Of a DNA stretch of 64,000 nt, positions 31,731 through 40,912 are shown in pieces; within the stretch, counting starts at the first letter, position 1; each line of letters begins with the position of its first letter. Origin of the DNA: Nonomuraea fuscirosea (GTDB lineage Bacteria > Actinomycetota > Actinomycetes > Streptosporangiales > Streptosporangiaceae); the NCBI RefSeq assembly GCF_003001935.1, contig NZ_PVNG01000017.1, forward strand, positions 124,001 through 188,000. Reading direction: 5' to 3'. Made by a program: the position numbers and the translations under genes. A model generated the notes under the pieces. The model ran no database searches, was not told the origin of the DNA, and saw only the letters and a list, made by a program, of their open reading frames with translations.

Positions 31731-32881
31731 CGACGGCGCGGGCGGCAGCGGACGAGGCGGACCTGTTCGACGCCGAGGTGGCGCCGCTGATCAGGCGGCT
31801 GGGGGAGCGAGCACGGGGCCGCGCCGAGCCGATCGACGTGGACGACGCGGCCGTCAGTGCGGCGGTCTGGCGCGGGCTCGCGGGCCTCGGCGTGCTTTCC
31901 GGAGGTGCCGGCGCGCCTTCGCAGGACCCCGGCATGCCGCCTGGAACGGAGTCGTCAGGCGACGGCCGGGGACTGCTGGCCAAGGCGCGGTTGCACGAGC
32001 TGATGGGCAACGCGCTGTACCAGAGCCCGTACTTCGACATGGCGCTGGCCGCCGACATCATCGGCGCGTACGTGCCCGCCGGCCTGCTGCCCGGCCTGGC
32101 CGCCGGAGACGTGACGATCGCCGTGGCGGCGCTCGCGCACGACGCCGACGCCCCCGGGCCGCTGGAGATCGACGAGACCGCGGGCAAGGTGAGCGGCGTA
32201 CGGCGCTTCGTGTCGTACGCGGCCGGCGTCGATCATCTGCTGGCGGTGGGCACCGGCGACGGCGGCCGGCTCGCCGTGGTCCTCGTGCCGCGCGACCAGC
32301 CGGGCGTCACCCTGCGCAGGCAGGACGACCTCGGCCGCGGCGACCTGTACGAGGTCCGCTTCGAGAACGCCTCGGAGCTTCCCGGCGGCGGCGTACCGGC
32401 CGAGGGATGGGCGGAACTCTGGCGGGTGGCGCTGGCCAGGGCCCGGCTACGCCGAGCCGGCTACCTGACCGGCCTGGCCCTCGGGGCCCTCGACCTCAGC
32501 GCGGACTACGCCCGCCGCCGCCGCGTCTTCGGCGGGCCGCTCGCCAAGCTCCAGGCCCCGGCCTTCCGCCTGGCCTCACTCGCCGCGCGCGTGGAGGCGG
32601 TCCGTACGCTCGTCCACCGGACCTGCGCCGAGGCCGACGCGGTCGCCGACATCGAGTTGCCCGCCTGCCAGGCGCTGATGCTGGCCGCCGAGCTCGCCGT
32701 GGAGACGGCCGCGGAGGCGATCCAGATCCACGGCTCGTACGGCCTCACGGAACGCTGTGACGCGCAGCTGTTCTACCGCCGCGCGATCGTCGACTCGATG
32801 CTGCTCGGCACCGGCCGCGACCTGCGCCGCCGCACCGCCGAACTGCTCGCGCGAACGGCGGAGAAAGGGGACCAGGCGTGA
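31727..32881 (+). CDS. Acyl-CoA dehydrogenase-like flavoenzyme 2
   Basis: The protein has 384 residues and is more divergent than the upstream partner. Family features lie in the C-terminal half: YARRRRVFGGPLAKLQAPAF (about residues 263-282) and AAEAIQIHGSYGLTE near 325-339. A short N-terminal half lacks a clear EPGxGSD loop. It overlaps the first ACAD by GTGA, and the pair may form a heteromeric enzyme, as proposed for other lipopeptide acyl-tail desaturases. The reaction is not proven. Confidence 0.85.
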   Translation: MTTARAAADEADLFDAEVAPLIRRLGERARGRAEPIDVDDAAVSAAVWRGLAGLGVLSGGAGAPSQDPGMPPGTESSGDGRGLLAKARLHELMGNALYQSPYFDMALAADIIGAYVPAGLLPGLAAGDVTIAVAALAHDADAPGPLEIDETAGKVSGVRRFVSYAAGVDHLLAVGTGDGGRLAVVLVPRDQPGVTLRRQDDLGRGDLYEVRFENASELPGGGVPAEGWAELWRVALARARLRRAGYLTGLALGALDLSADYARRRRVFGGPLAKLQAPAFRLASLAARVEAVRTLVHRTCAEADAVADIELPACQALMLAAELAVETAAEAIQIHGSYGLTERCDAQLFYRRAIVDSMLLGTGRDLRRRTAELLARTAEKGDQA

Positions 32882-33897
32882 TCGCGCGCGGCATTCTGGA
32901 CACCATCGGCGATACCCCGCTCGTGCGGCTGGAGCGGCTGTTCCCCGAGCTGGACGCGCAGGTCTTCGCGAAGGCGGAATGGTTCAACCCGGGCGGCAGC
33001 GTCAAGGACCGCGCCGCGCTCAGCATGTTGCTGGGCAAGATCGAGAGCGGCGAGCTCGCGCCGGACCGCTCGGTGGTGGTGGAGTCCAGCTCAGGAAACC
33101 TCGCGATCGGGATCGCGCAGATCTGCCGCTACTACCGGCTGCCCTTCGTCTGCGTGGTCGATCCCAGGACCACTGAGCAGAACGTGGCCATCCTGCGCGC
33201 CTTCCGGGCCCACGTCGAGATCGTCACCGAGCCCGATGACCGCACCGGCGAGTACCTGCCCGCCCGGATCCGCCGGGTCAAGGAGATCGTCGGGAACCTG
33301 CCGGGGGCGTACTGGCCGAACCAGTACGCCAACCCGCTCAACGCCAAGGCGCACGAGCGGACGATGCACGAGATCGCCACGGCACTGGATGGCCGCGTGG
33401 ACTACCTCTTCTGCGCCACCAGCTCCTGCGGCACTCTGCACGGATGCGTGACCTACGTGCGGGAGCACGGCCTGTCCACCACGATCGTGGCAGTGGACGC
33501 GATGGGCAGCGCCATCTTCGACGGCGATTCCAGTTCCTCCCGGCTCATTCCAGGATACGGAGCCTCGGTCCGTCCGGCCTTGCTGGAGCCGGAGGACGCC
33601 GACGGGGTCGTGCACGTGTCCGACCTGGAGTGCGTTGTCGCCTGCCACCGGCTCATGTGGCAGGAGGCGATCCTGGCCGGCGGTTCCTCCGGGGCGACGG
33701 TCGCCGCGCTCCAGCGCATGAGCGACCGGATCCCGGCCGGAGCCAACTGCGTCTGTGTCTTCCCCGACGGCGGCGACCGTTATCTCGACACGATCTACTC
33801 CGCCTCCTGGGTTCGGCGCAACTTCGGCGACGCCGAGCATGAGTTGTTCCCACCCGACGAACTGGAAGGCGGCGTCCGTGATCATCATTCGCCATGA
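32878..33897 (+). CDS. SbnA-like PLP enzyme (2,3-diaminopropionate pathway)
   Basis: The protein has 339 residues of the cysteine-synthase fold. GDTPLVRLERL (about residues 11-21), NPGGSVKDRAALSM near 38-51 (PLP lysine in SVKD) and ESSSGNLAIGIA near 69-80 are diagnostic. SbnA joins O-phosphoserine and glutamate into an aminocarboxyethyl-glutamate, which SbnB then oxidises to L-2,3-diaminopropionate. The next gene is SbnB-like, so the pair is complete. The same pair (VioB/VioK) serves tuberactinomycin antibiotics. It overlaps both neighbours. Confidence 0.9.
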   Translation: MIARGILDTIGDTPLVRLERLFPELDAQVFAKAEWFNPGGSVKDRAALSMLLGKIESGELAPDRSVVVESSSGNLAIGIAQICRYYRLPFVCVVDPRTTEQNVAILRAFRAHVEIVTEPDDRTGEYLPARIRRVKEIVGNLPGAYWPNQYANPLNAKAHERTMHEIATALDGRVDYLFCATSSCGTLHGCVTYVREHGLSTTIVAVDAMGSAIFDGDSSSSRLIPGYGASVRPALLEPEDADGVVHVSDLECVVACHRLMWQEAILAGGSSGATVAALQRMSDRIPAGANCVCVFPDGGDRYLDTIYSASWVRRNFGDAEHELFPPDELEGGVRDHHSP

Positions 33898-34891
33898 GGA
33901 CGTCGAAACGATCCTGACCGGCCGCGAAGCCGAGCTGGTCGATCTCGTCGATCACGCTTACCGCCTGCACGACGAGGGGCGCACCGCCGTACCGCACTCG
34001 GCGTTCCTGCGCTTTCCCGAGAGCCGCAGGGAACGCATCATCGCCCTTCCGGCCTTCGTCGGGGACGACGAGCAGGTGGCGGGGGTCAAGTGGGTCTCCT
34101 CGTTTCCGGGGAACATCGGCAAGGGCTTACCCCGCGCCCACGCGGCGATCGTGCTGAACTCGACCGAGACGGGACGTCCCGAAGCGTTGATCGAGGGGTC
34201 CCTGATCTCGGCCAAGCGTACGGCGGCGAGCGCGGCCCTCGCCGCGCGGGTGCTGCTGGGCGGCGAGTTCCCCCGTCATCTGTCCCTCGTCGGTTGCGGC
34301 GTCATCAACGAGGAGGTACTGCGCTTCCTCACGGCGCTACGGCCGCACTGGCCCGAGGTGACCCTCTACGACCTCGACCGGGAGCGGGCCGCGGCGTTCG
34401 CCCGCCGCTGCGCGGAGATCGTGCCTGGCACCCGCGTGACCGTGGCGGCCGACGCGGCGGGCGCGCTCGCCGCCGGCACGCTGATCTCGATCGCGACGAC
34501 GGTGTCGGAACCCCACCTGGACACGGCCGCCTGCCGGCCCGGCAGCCTCATCCTGCACCTGTCGCTGCGCGACCTCACGCCCGAGGCCATCCTCGCCGCG
34601 CAGAACGTGGTGGACGACCCCGACCACGTCTGCCGAGAGCTGACCTCGCTACACCTCGCGGAGCAGCTGAGCGGGGATCGCCGGTTCGTCGGCGCGTCGA
34701 TCGGCGCCCTCCTGCGGGCGGGCGGGGCGTACCGGCGCGACCCGGCCAAGGTCACGGTCTTCTCGCCGTTCGGGCTCGGTGCCCTCGACATGGTCCTGGC
34801 GCGCTTCGTACGGGCCGCCGCTCGGAAGGAAGGGCGCGGCCTCGAGATAGCGGATTTCCTCCCACAGTCGACCGATCAGGAGCGAAGGTGA
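33878..34891 (+). CDS. SbnB-like ornithine-cyclodeaminase-family enzyme
   Basis: The protein has 337 residues. GTG 33878 lies inside the end of the SbnA-like gene. The family is shown by [13 protein letters not shown] (about residues 67-79), [11 protein letters not shown] near 118-128, [17 protein letters not shown] near 133-149 (the NAD loop), and a [15 protein letters not shown] segment near 294-308. SbnB is the NAD-dependent dehydrogenase that releases L-2,3-diaminopropionate from the SbnA product. Together the two genes strongly predict that diaminopropionate is made by this cluster. Confidence 0.9.
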   Translation: MIIIRHEDVETILTGREAELVDLVDHAYRLHDEGRTAVPHSAFLRFPESRRERIIALPAFVGDDEQVAGVKWVSSFPGNIGKGLPRAHAAIVLNSTETGRPEALIEGSLISAKRTAASAALAARVLLGGEFPRHLSLVGCGVINEEVLRFLTALRPHWPEVTLYDLDRERAAAFARRCAEIVPGTRVTVAADAAGALAAGTLISIATTVSEPHLDTAACRPGSLILHLSLRDLTPEAILAAQNVVDDPDHVCRELTSLHLAEQLSGDRRFVGASIGALLRAGGAYRRDPAKVTVFSPFGLGALDMVLARFVRAAARKEGRGLEIADFLPQSTDQERR

Positions 34892-35142
34892 ACGACACAC
34901 AGGACGACGAGCAGCAGTACCTCGTCGTCGTCAACGACGAGGAGCAGTACTCCATCTGGCGCGTCGGCGCGGAGGTGCCCGCCGGCTGGCACGCGGACGG
35001 CACGCGAGGAACCCGGGCGGAGTGCCTGGCCCACATCGACGAGGTCTGGACCGATATGCGCCCACTCAGCCTGCGCAGGGCGATGGAGGAGGCGGCACCC
35101 CTCGATGAGACGCAGGGACGTCACGACGGATTGGTTCGGTAG
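34888..35142 (+). CDS. MbtH-like NRPS accessory protein
   Basis: The protein has 84 residues. [20 protein letters not shown] (about residues 14-33) and the [18 protein letters not shown] segment near 48-65 are the MbtH signature, with the three conserved Trp. MbtH proteins bind adenylation domains and are often needed for their solubility and activity. It should serve the A domains encoded at 2126, 18723 and 26379. GTG 34888 overlaps the SbnB-like stop. Confidence 0.95.
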   Translation: MNDTQDDEQQYLVVVNDEEQYSIWRVGAEVPAGWHADGTRGTRAECLAHIDEVWTDMRPLSLRRAMEEAAPLDETQGRHDGLVR

Positions 35143-35148
35143 CAGCGC

Positions 35149-37248
35149 ATGCCCACACGGATCATCGGCATCAATCTCAGCCATGACAGCAGCGTGTGTC
35201 TTGTCGAGGACGGGCGGGTAGTCTCCGCCCTCGCTCTGGAGCGCACGACCAGGGTGAAGCGGGGAACCGTGCCGCTGTCGTCGTACGCGCCGGCCATGGC
35301 CGACCTCACGGGCGAGCTGGTGGCCGCGGCCGGTCTGGCCCCGCACGACGTGGACTACTGGATCGCCACATCCACGGAATCCAGGGACGAGGAGGACGAG
35401 CGGCGCCTGGCCAGCGTGCTCGGCCTGCTGGTCCCCGCGGAGCGGCAGCTGGCCCTGCCCCATCCCGGCCACCACCTGGCGCACGCCGCCGCGGCGTTCC
35501 ACTCCTCCGGGTTCGACGAGGCCGTGGCGGTGGTCGTCGACGCTTACGGCTCGCTGATGCGGCCCGGGCGGGAACGCGAGAGCGTATTCGTCTTCGGTGC
35601 CGGGGATGTCCCGCGTACGGTGCTGCGGCACGTACGCGACCTCGACCGCATCGCCGGCCACCGCAAGAACGGCAGGATCTGGATACCGGAGCCGCTCAGC
35701 GGGATCGGGGAGCTGTACCGGGTGGTCACGCTCGCGCTCGGGTTCAACGAGTCGGGCACCACCTACGACGACGCCGGTAAGACCATGGGACTGTCCTCCT
35801 ACGGGCGGCGTCTGTCGGACGAGGACCTGTTCATCCGTACCGGGCCGGACGGCATCTCGTTCGACGGGGCCGTGGACTCGCTGGTCGAGCTCGGCCTGGC
35901 AGCCAGGAGGGAGGACGGACTACGGCTGATCCCGCGCGCACCCGACGCGCCGCTGCAGGACTTCCACAAGAACCTGGCTGCCCAGATCCAGTCCGAGTTC
36001 GAGGAGGCGTGCCTGTATCTGACGAGGCAGAGCATGGACCTCGCCGGGACCAGGTCGCTGGTGCTGTCCGGAGGGTGTTTCCTCAACTCGCTGCTCAACA
36101 CCCGCATCGCCAGGGAGACGGAGGTCGAGCGGCTGTTCGTCTACCCGGCCGCCACCGACGACGGCAACGCGGTCGGAGCCGCCCTGTACGCCTACCACCA
36201 TCTCATCCAGGAAAGCGCGCGTACGCCGCAGCGCCCCGGGCCCCCGCTCAGGGACGTTTTCCTGGGGCCGCCGCGGCTGACCGGTCCCGGCAACACTCCT
36301 GACCGGATCCCGCGCCTGGCGGAGAGCTGGCGGCATCCCGTGCACCGGCACGACGACCTGAGTGCCGCCGCCCACGCCGCGGCCGAGGCCATCGCGCGTG
36401 GCGAGATCGTGGGCTGGTTCCAGGACCGCGCCGAGTTCGGCCCCCGCGCCCTCGGCGCGCGCTCCATTCTCTGCCATCCGGGAATCGCCGGGATGAAGGA
36501 CCGGCTCAACGCCCGGGTCAAGTTCCGCGAGTCCTTCCGCCCCTTCGCGGCCTCCGCACTGGCCGAGCACGCCCACAAGTGGTTCGACATGCCCGCCCCG
36601 GACGCGCCGTTCATGTTGACGGTGTGCCCGGTCCTGCCCGCCCAGTGCGCGACGATCTCTGAGGTCGTGCACGTGGACGGTACCTGCCGCATCCAGACCG
36701 TGGACGCGGACCTGCCGGGCGGCCTGCGCGAGCTGATCGAGCACTTCGAGGACGCGACCGGCCTTCCGCTGGTGCTCAACACCTCCTTCAACCTGCGCGG
36801 GATGCCGCTGGTGGAACGCCCGGAAGAGGCGCTCGACTGCCTTTTCGGCTCCCGTCTCGACCGGCTGTTCGTCGGCGCGTACGAGTTCGCGGCGCCCGAC
36901 TTCACCGCCCTGCGCCCCGTACGCGAGCGAGGCGAGATGCGCCTGAGCATCGACCTGGCCGCCAGCGGGTCATTGCTGGCGGACGAGGCGTTCCTCACCT
37001 CCGAGGCCACACACTCGGGGCGTGTGCCGCGGCGGATCAGCGTCATGGAACTGCGCCTGCTCGATTACGCCGACGGCGCGACCAGCCTGGGCGAGATCGC
37101 CGACCGCTGCGGCCTGGACCGCGACGTGGCGACGGACATGGTCCTCGAACTGCGGCGCCACGGCCTGCTGCGGTGGAGCGGCCTGCCAGGACCGTCGCTG
37201 CCGACCTTCCCGGTCCAGCAATACGTCCCCACGACCTCGGACACATGA
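35149..37248 (+). CDS. NodU/TobZ-type carbamoyltransferase with an extra C-terminal domain
   Basis: The protein has 699 residues. The N-terminal domain begins IIGINLSHDSSVCLVEDGR and has HPGHHLAHAAAAFH near residue 105 (metal-site His). The C-terminal YrdC-like domain has WFQDRAEFGPRALGARSIL near 424-442 and VLNTSFNLRGMPLVE near 542. These enzymes transfer carbamoyl from carbamoyl-adenylate to a hydroxyl. Serine or a hydroxyl of the C7 amino acid could be the target. After about residue 600 there is an additional segment with ISVMELRLLDYADGATSLGE and AT-rich-free helices that looks like a winged helix, absent from TobZ. The last gene of unit 3. Confidence 0.9.
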   Translation: MPTRIIGINLSHDSSVCLVEDGRVVSALALERTTRVKRGTVPLSSYAPAMADLTGELVAAAGLAPHDVDYWIATSTESRDEEDERRLASVLGLLVPAERQLALPHPGHHLAHAAAAFHSSGFDEAVAVVVDAYGSLMRPGRERESVFVFGAGDVPRTVLRHVRDLDRIAGHRKNGRIWIPEPLSGIGELYRVVTLALGFNESGTTYDDAGKTMGLSSYGRRLSDEDLFIRTGPDGISFDGAVDSLVELGLAARREDGLRLIPRAPDAPLQDFHKNLAAQIQSEFEEACLYLTRQSMDLAGTRSLVLSGGCFLNSLLNTRIARETEVERLFVYPAATDDGNAVGAALYAYHHLIQESARTPQRPGPPLRDVFLGPPRLTGPGNTPDRIPRLAESWRHPVHRHDDLSAAAHAAAEAIARGEIVGWFQDRAEFGPRALGARSILCHPGIAGMKDRLNARVKFRESFRPFAASALAEHAHKWFDMPAPDAPFMLTVCPVLPAQCATISEVVHVDGTCRIQTVDADLPGGLRELIEHFEDATGLPLVLNTSFNLRGMPLVERPEEALDCLFGSRLDRLFVGAYEFAAPDFTALRPVRERGEMRLSIDLAASGSLLADEAFLTSEATHSGRVPRRISVMELRLLDYADGATSLGEIADRCGLDRDVATDMVLELRRHGLLRWSGLPGPSLPTFPVQQYVPTTSDT

Positions 37249-37413
37249 CGACGCCGGACGCCCGGCGGGCGCCGCAGTCGGGGACGCCCAGAGAGCCCGG
37301 CTGATCACCCTGCCGACCGGGCATGAACCACCGGACCCAGCAGGCCCGGTGATCCTCCGGCGGGCCTGTGTCTTGTCTGTCTTTGTCGGCTCGTGCGTCC
37401 AGGAACGACTCAG

Positions 37414-37615
37414 GAGCTTCGGGACCTGATCGTGCGCCGATCCCGGATGGGGCCATCGACGGGTGCACGGGGAGCTGGTGCGGCTTGGGTTCCAGGTCGG
37501 CGAGGCGACCGTGCGGCGCATCCTGCGCTCGCACCCTTTTCTTCGTAAGCCGTTCGACGTCTTCCGCCTGCAGGTCGGCTACGACAAGACCACCCACACG
37601 GCACCTGCACGGTGA
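37414..37615 (+). pseudogene. Decayed transposase/integrase fragment
   Basis: One frame encodes ELRDLIVR. After a frameshift the next reads DPGWGHRRVHGELVRLGF and then QVGEATVRRILRS. This matches the helix-turn-helix segment before the catalytic core of IS3-like and related rve integrases (usually written as WGxRRIxGEL). No start, no DDE core and no end remain. It is a remnant at the boundary of the biosynthetic cluster. Confidence 0.6.
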
Positions 37616-37675
37616 CCCTTACAAGCGAAACCGTCGACATCGCCGGCGTCCTCTCGGACGAGGCTCTACAAAAGC

Positions 37676-37703
37676 CGAACGGGCACCTGACGGTGCCCGT
37701 TCG
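37676..37703 (+). terminator. 12-bp perfect hairpin, likely terminator
   Basis: Arms CGAACGGGCACC and GGTGCCCGTTCG flank a TGAC loop. There is no T-tract, which is common for actinobacterial terminators. It follows the last cluster operon and the transposase remnant. Confidence 0.75.
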
Positions 37704-37806
37704 CGTGAGGAAGTCCTCCTGAGAGTGAGGACCAACGCGCGCCCATGAAGGACCTTCGCCTCATCCGCGGCTCTGCGTCGCTTGCCACGCTGGAAGCAGG
37801 CGAGTC

Positions 37807-38892
37807 ATGCGGAAGGAAGTGCTGGTCCTGGGCGGGAACTTCGGCGGGCTCAACGCCGCGCTCGGCGTCAAGCACGAGTTGGAGGGGGACGTGGACGTCA
37901 CCGTCGTGTCGGCCGCTGAACGTTTCCTGTTCAACCCGTCGCTCATCTGGCTGCCGTTCGGCAGGAGATCCCCGGCCGACATCACCTTCCCGCTGGCGCC
38001 GACCTTCGGGATGCACGGGGTGGAGTTCGTGCACGCGGCGGCCACGGTGATCGACCCGCAGGCGCGGGTCGTGCACACGACCAAGGGCGTCCACAACTAC
38101 GACTACCTGGTCATCGCCACGGGCTACCGCAACACCTTCGACGTCCTGCCCGGGTTCGAGTCCGCCGACGGGGTGTACACGATCACCACGCTGGAGGACG
38201 CCATCAGGCCGGGGGAGGAATGGCGCCGGTTCCTCGACGATCCCGGCCCCGTGGTGATCGGGGCCACGCAGGGGGCGGGGTGCTTCGGCGCCGCGTACGA
38301 GTTTCTGTTCGACACCGCCTACCAGGTGAAGAAAGCGGGGCTGCGCGGGCGGGCGCCGCTCACGTACGTGACCGCCGAGCCCTTTCTGGGACAGTCCGGC
38401 ATCGGCGGACTGCCGGGCGGCGAGAAGCTGCTGAGGATGTTCTGCAAGAAAGAAGGCATCCAGACCGTCACCGGGGTGGCGATGCAGGAGCGCGCGCCGG
38501 GCAAGCTGCGACTGGCCGACGGGCAGGATCTGCACTATGCGTACGCGATGATCGTGCCGCCCTTCACCGGCCAGGACGTGGTGGCCGCGGTGCCCGGTCT
38601 GGCCGATGACAAGGGGTTCGTGCCGGTACGAGACACCTACCAGTCCCTCGCCTACCCCGAGGTCTACCCGGTCGGGGTCGCCGCCGCGGTGCAGGTGCCC
38701 TGGACCACCGCCATCCTAGCCGTCTGCGTCATGGACGCCGGCGCCAACGGGGTGATGATCCTGGCCGACCGGATGCTGCCGCCGCGCAAGTTCGGCGTCA
38801 TGATCCCGAGGCCGCAGTCGCATCTCGCGAAGCTCATGTTCGAGAAGTACTTCGTGTGGAAGTCCCGCCACGGCTACGTACGGCTCCCGTAA
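37807..38892 (+). CDS. FAD-dependent oxidoreductase, sulfide:quinone-oxidoreductase-like
   Basis: The protein has 361 residues. It opens with VLVLGGNFGGLNAALG (FAD Rossmann loop). YDYLVIATGYRNTFDVLPGF near residue 99-118 and a C-terminal PRPQSHLAKLMFEKYFVWK also fit SQR/NDH-2-type flavoproteins. The family passes electrons from sulfide or other donors to quinone at the membrane. I cannot confirm the catalytic Cys pair of true SQR, so the donor is unknown. It is followed 29 bp later by a PPOX-type flavin-binding protein. It is outside the NRPS cluster. Confidence 0.8.
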   Translation: MRKEVLVLGGNFGGLNAALGVKHELEGDVDVTVVSAAERFLFNPSLIWLPFGRRSPADITFPLAPTFGMHGVEFVHAAATVIDPQARVVHTTKGVHNYDYLVIATGYRNTFDVLPGFESADGVYTITTLEDAIRPGEEWRRFLDDPGPVVIGATQGAGCFGAAYEFLFDTAYQVKKAGLRGRAPLTYVTAEPFLGQSGIGGLPGGEKLLRMFCKKEGIQTVTGVAMQERAPGKLRLADGQDLHYAYAMIVPPFTGQDVVAAVPGLADDKGFVPVRDTYQSLAYPEVYPVGVAAAVQVPWTTAILAVCVMDAGANGVMILADRMLPPRKFGVMIPRPQSHLAKLMFEKYFVWKSRHGYVRLP

Positions 38893-38921
38893 CGGCGTGC
38901 CGAGAGTGAGAGGAGTGCGTC

Positions 38922-39452
38922 ATGTCCACAGCCGTCGAGCCTCGAGATGCTGCCGGAGCGGACGGCTGGGGCCTCGCTCCAAGGCTGACCAGCGAGGAGG
39001 TGTGGCGGGAGTTGGGCAGAGCGTCGTTCGCGGTCGTCGGGCACGTCACCCCGGAGGGGAGGCCGCGCTCCAGCGGCGTCCTCTACATGATCGCCGATCA
39101 CCGGATGTACGTGGTCGTGGCGGCCGACAGCTGGAAGGCCCGGCACATCGGGATCGGCGGGCAGGTCTCGGTGACGGTGCCGATACGGAGGGGCGGGCTC
39201 ATGTCGCTCCTCGTGCCCATCCCGCCCGCTACCGTCAGCTTCCACGGGACAGCGGTCGTGCACCCGGCGGGCAGCCTGGAGGGCGGCGCTGTCGGGAGGA
39301 AGCTGGCCCGCATGCCGCCCAGCGAGCGGCGGGCGTCGTGCCGCGTCATCGAAATTGTGCCGGAAGGCTGGTTCGTCACCTACGGCATAGGCGTCTCGCT
39401 CATGCGGCTACGCGTCCCGGATCTCGCGCGGAGCCGCGTGCCCGTGGCTTGA
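38922..39452 (+). CDS. Pyridoxamine 5'-phosphate oxidase-family (split-barrel flavin-binding) protein
   Basis: The protein has 176 residues. ATG 38922 follows GAGAGGAG. FAVVGHVTPEGRPRSSGVLYM (with a break after VTPEG) is the typical first strands of the split beta-barrel, then MYVVVAADSWKARHIG and VSVTVPIRRG. Such proteins bind FMN, F420 or heme. The ligand is not determinable from sequence alone. Its distance to the SQR-like gene suggests co-transcription. Confidence 0.75.
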   Translation: MSTAVEPRDAAGADGWGLAPRLTSEEVWRELGRASFAVVGHVTPEGRPRSSGVLYMIADHRMYVVVAADSWKARHIGIGGQVSVTVPIRRGGLMSLLVPIPPATVSFHGTAVVHPAGSLEGGAVGRKLARMPPSERRASCRVIEIVPEGWFVTYGIGVSLMRLRVPDLARSRVPVA

Positions 39453-39575
39453 CGGCTCCGCGGCCCTTCCCGGAGCCAGGGCTCTGGGCCGCCACGCTGT
39501 CCTCGGCCCCGGCGGGTGTCGTAGTCTCGTCATCGCCCACTCCTCGATCCGTTCCTGCTCCCGAAGGCCACGAGG

Positions 39576-40790
39576 ATGAAGGCCAAGGACGTGATGTCGG
39601 TTCCCGTGGTCTCGGTTCCTTCCGGCGTGACCGCCGGCGGCTTCCTCCTTCCTGTCGGCGTGAAGGAGCCGCGAGTCGTGCGTAGCGTGGCGTTCTTCGC
39701 TCTGGTCTTTCTGCTCACCGTCCCGTTCCTGGTCCTCGGAACGGTGGCCGGGACCCAGATCCTGCCCGGCCTGCCACTGACCGCGCTCGCGGCGGTCTGC
39801 CCGGTCGCCGCCGCGGTGATCCTCGAGTATCGGCGCGGTGGCGGGGCCGGCGTGGGAGCGTTGCTGCGGCGATCTTTTGACTTCCACAGGATCGAGCACA
39901 GGGGCTGGTACGTTCCCATCCTGCTGCTGTACCCGGCCGTGCTGGTGGCCTCGTTCATCCGCCTTCGGCTGATCGGGATCGAGGTGCCGGTCCTGCGGAT
40001 CGCTCTGGTGCCGGTACTGGCGATGGCGGCCGCGTTCTTCATGAGCGCCTTGTGCGAGGAGCTCGGCTGGTCCGCCTACGCCGTCGATGCGCTGCGGGAA
40101 CGGTGCGGCGCGCTGAGAACGGCCCTCATCGTGGGCGTGGTGTGGGCCGTCTGGCACTGGCCCGCCCTGCTCCAGGCGCACCGGGCCCTGTCGTGGATCG
40201 CCTGGTGGTCACTGGCTACCGTGGCGGCGCGGGTCATCATGGTGTTGCTGTACGACAACACCGGCAGGAGTGTCTTCGCCGTGACGCTCTTTCACGCGAT
40301 CTCCAACCTCGGCTGGCAGCTGTTCCCCGTCCACGGGTCGTACTTCGACCAGCCTTCGGTCGCGGTCATCATGGCCGCGGTCGCTGTCGTCATCGCGGTC
40401 ATCCTCGGCTTCGGGGTGCGGATCGAGCCCGCCATGATCGCCGGAATGCTCGGCGCGATCGTCGCCGGGGTCGCGTGCTTCACGGTGCTCGGCGCGCTGG
40501 TGGTGGCGTTCGTCCGCAAACAGCAGACCGTCGGCGCACTCACCCTCGGCACCTTCCTGCCGCTGGCCTTCGTCTCCGACGTGTTCGTCATGGGCGGAGA
40601 GCTGCCCGGAGTGCTGAGCACCATCGGCGACCTCTTCCCGCTCAAGCACCTCTCCCACACGCTGCTCGCCGTGCTGGACCCGGTCGGCCGGCCATGGCCG
40701 TGGGCCGACCTGGCCGTGATCGCCGCCTGGACGCTCGCCGCGGCGGCGGTGCTGGTCCTCAAGGGAGGCAGGTGGACGGCCGTCCGGTGA
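39576..40790 (+). CDS. CPBP-family membrane protease fused to a C-terminal ABC-2 permease segment
   Basis: The protein has 404 residues with about ten membrane segments. The CPBP (CAAX-protease-like) motifs are CEELGWSAYAVDAL (about residues 157-170), WAVWHWPALL near 190-199 and LFHAISNLGW near 239. After about residue 290 the sequence changes to LGTFLPLAFVSDVFVMGGEL and FPLKHLSHTLL, which is how ABC-2/DrrB-type permeases end. The first 20 residues (MKAKDVMSVPVVSVPSGV) resemble the start of a CBS-domain protein. GTG codons at 39660 and 39678 are alternative starts. Function of the chimera is unknown. Confidence 0.75.
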   Translation: MKAKDVMSVPVVSVPSGVTAGGFLLPVGVKEPRVVRSVAFFALVFLLTVPFLVLGTVAGTQILPGLPLTALAAVCPVAAAVILEYRRGGGAGVGALLRRSFDFHRIEHRGWYVPILLLYPAVLVASFIRLRLIGIEVPVLRIALVPVLAMAAAFFMSALCEELGWSAYAVDALRERCGALRTALIVGVVWAVWHWPALLQAHRALSWIAWWSLATVAARVIMVLLYDNTGRSVFAVTLFHAISNLGWQLFPVHGSYFDQPSVAVIMAAVAVVIAVILGFGVRIEPAMIAGMLGAIVAGVACFTVLGALVVAFVRKQQTVGALTLGTFLPLAFVSDVFVMGGELPGVLSTIGDLFPLKHLSHTLLAVLDPVGRPWPWADLAVIAAWTLAAAAVLVLKGGRWTAVR

Positions 40791-40838
40791 GCAGCGGCCT
40801 GACGCGATGGTGACCAAGGTCCTCTTGCCCGCGGACGT

Positions 40839-40912
40839 ACGGCACCGCCACCCCGCCCGCTCTGCGGCGGCCTCACAGCCGACCCGCACGGGGCGGGGTG
40901 GCGGTGCCGTAG
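40839..40912. terminator. 21-bp perfect hairpin between convergent genes
   Basis: The arms are 40839-40859 and 40892-40912, 21 bp and fully complementary (left arm begins TACGGCACCGCC), with a 32-nt loop. The right arm lies inside the 3' end of the hemerythrin gene. A bidirectional terminator for the two convergent genes is the simplest reading. Confidence 0.8.

Larger units (their letters stand above)
37249..37806. other. Gap at the right edge of the cluster
   Basis: About 560 bp without an intact gene. It contains a decayed transposase fragment (37414-37615) and a strong hairpin (37676-37703). Long-range arms GATCACC and GGTGATC lie at 37301-37307 and about 37348-37354. I see no convincing promoter for the flavoprotein gene at 37807. 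Confidence 0.5.
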
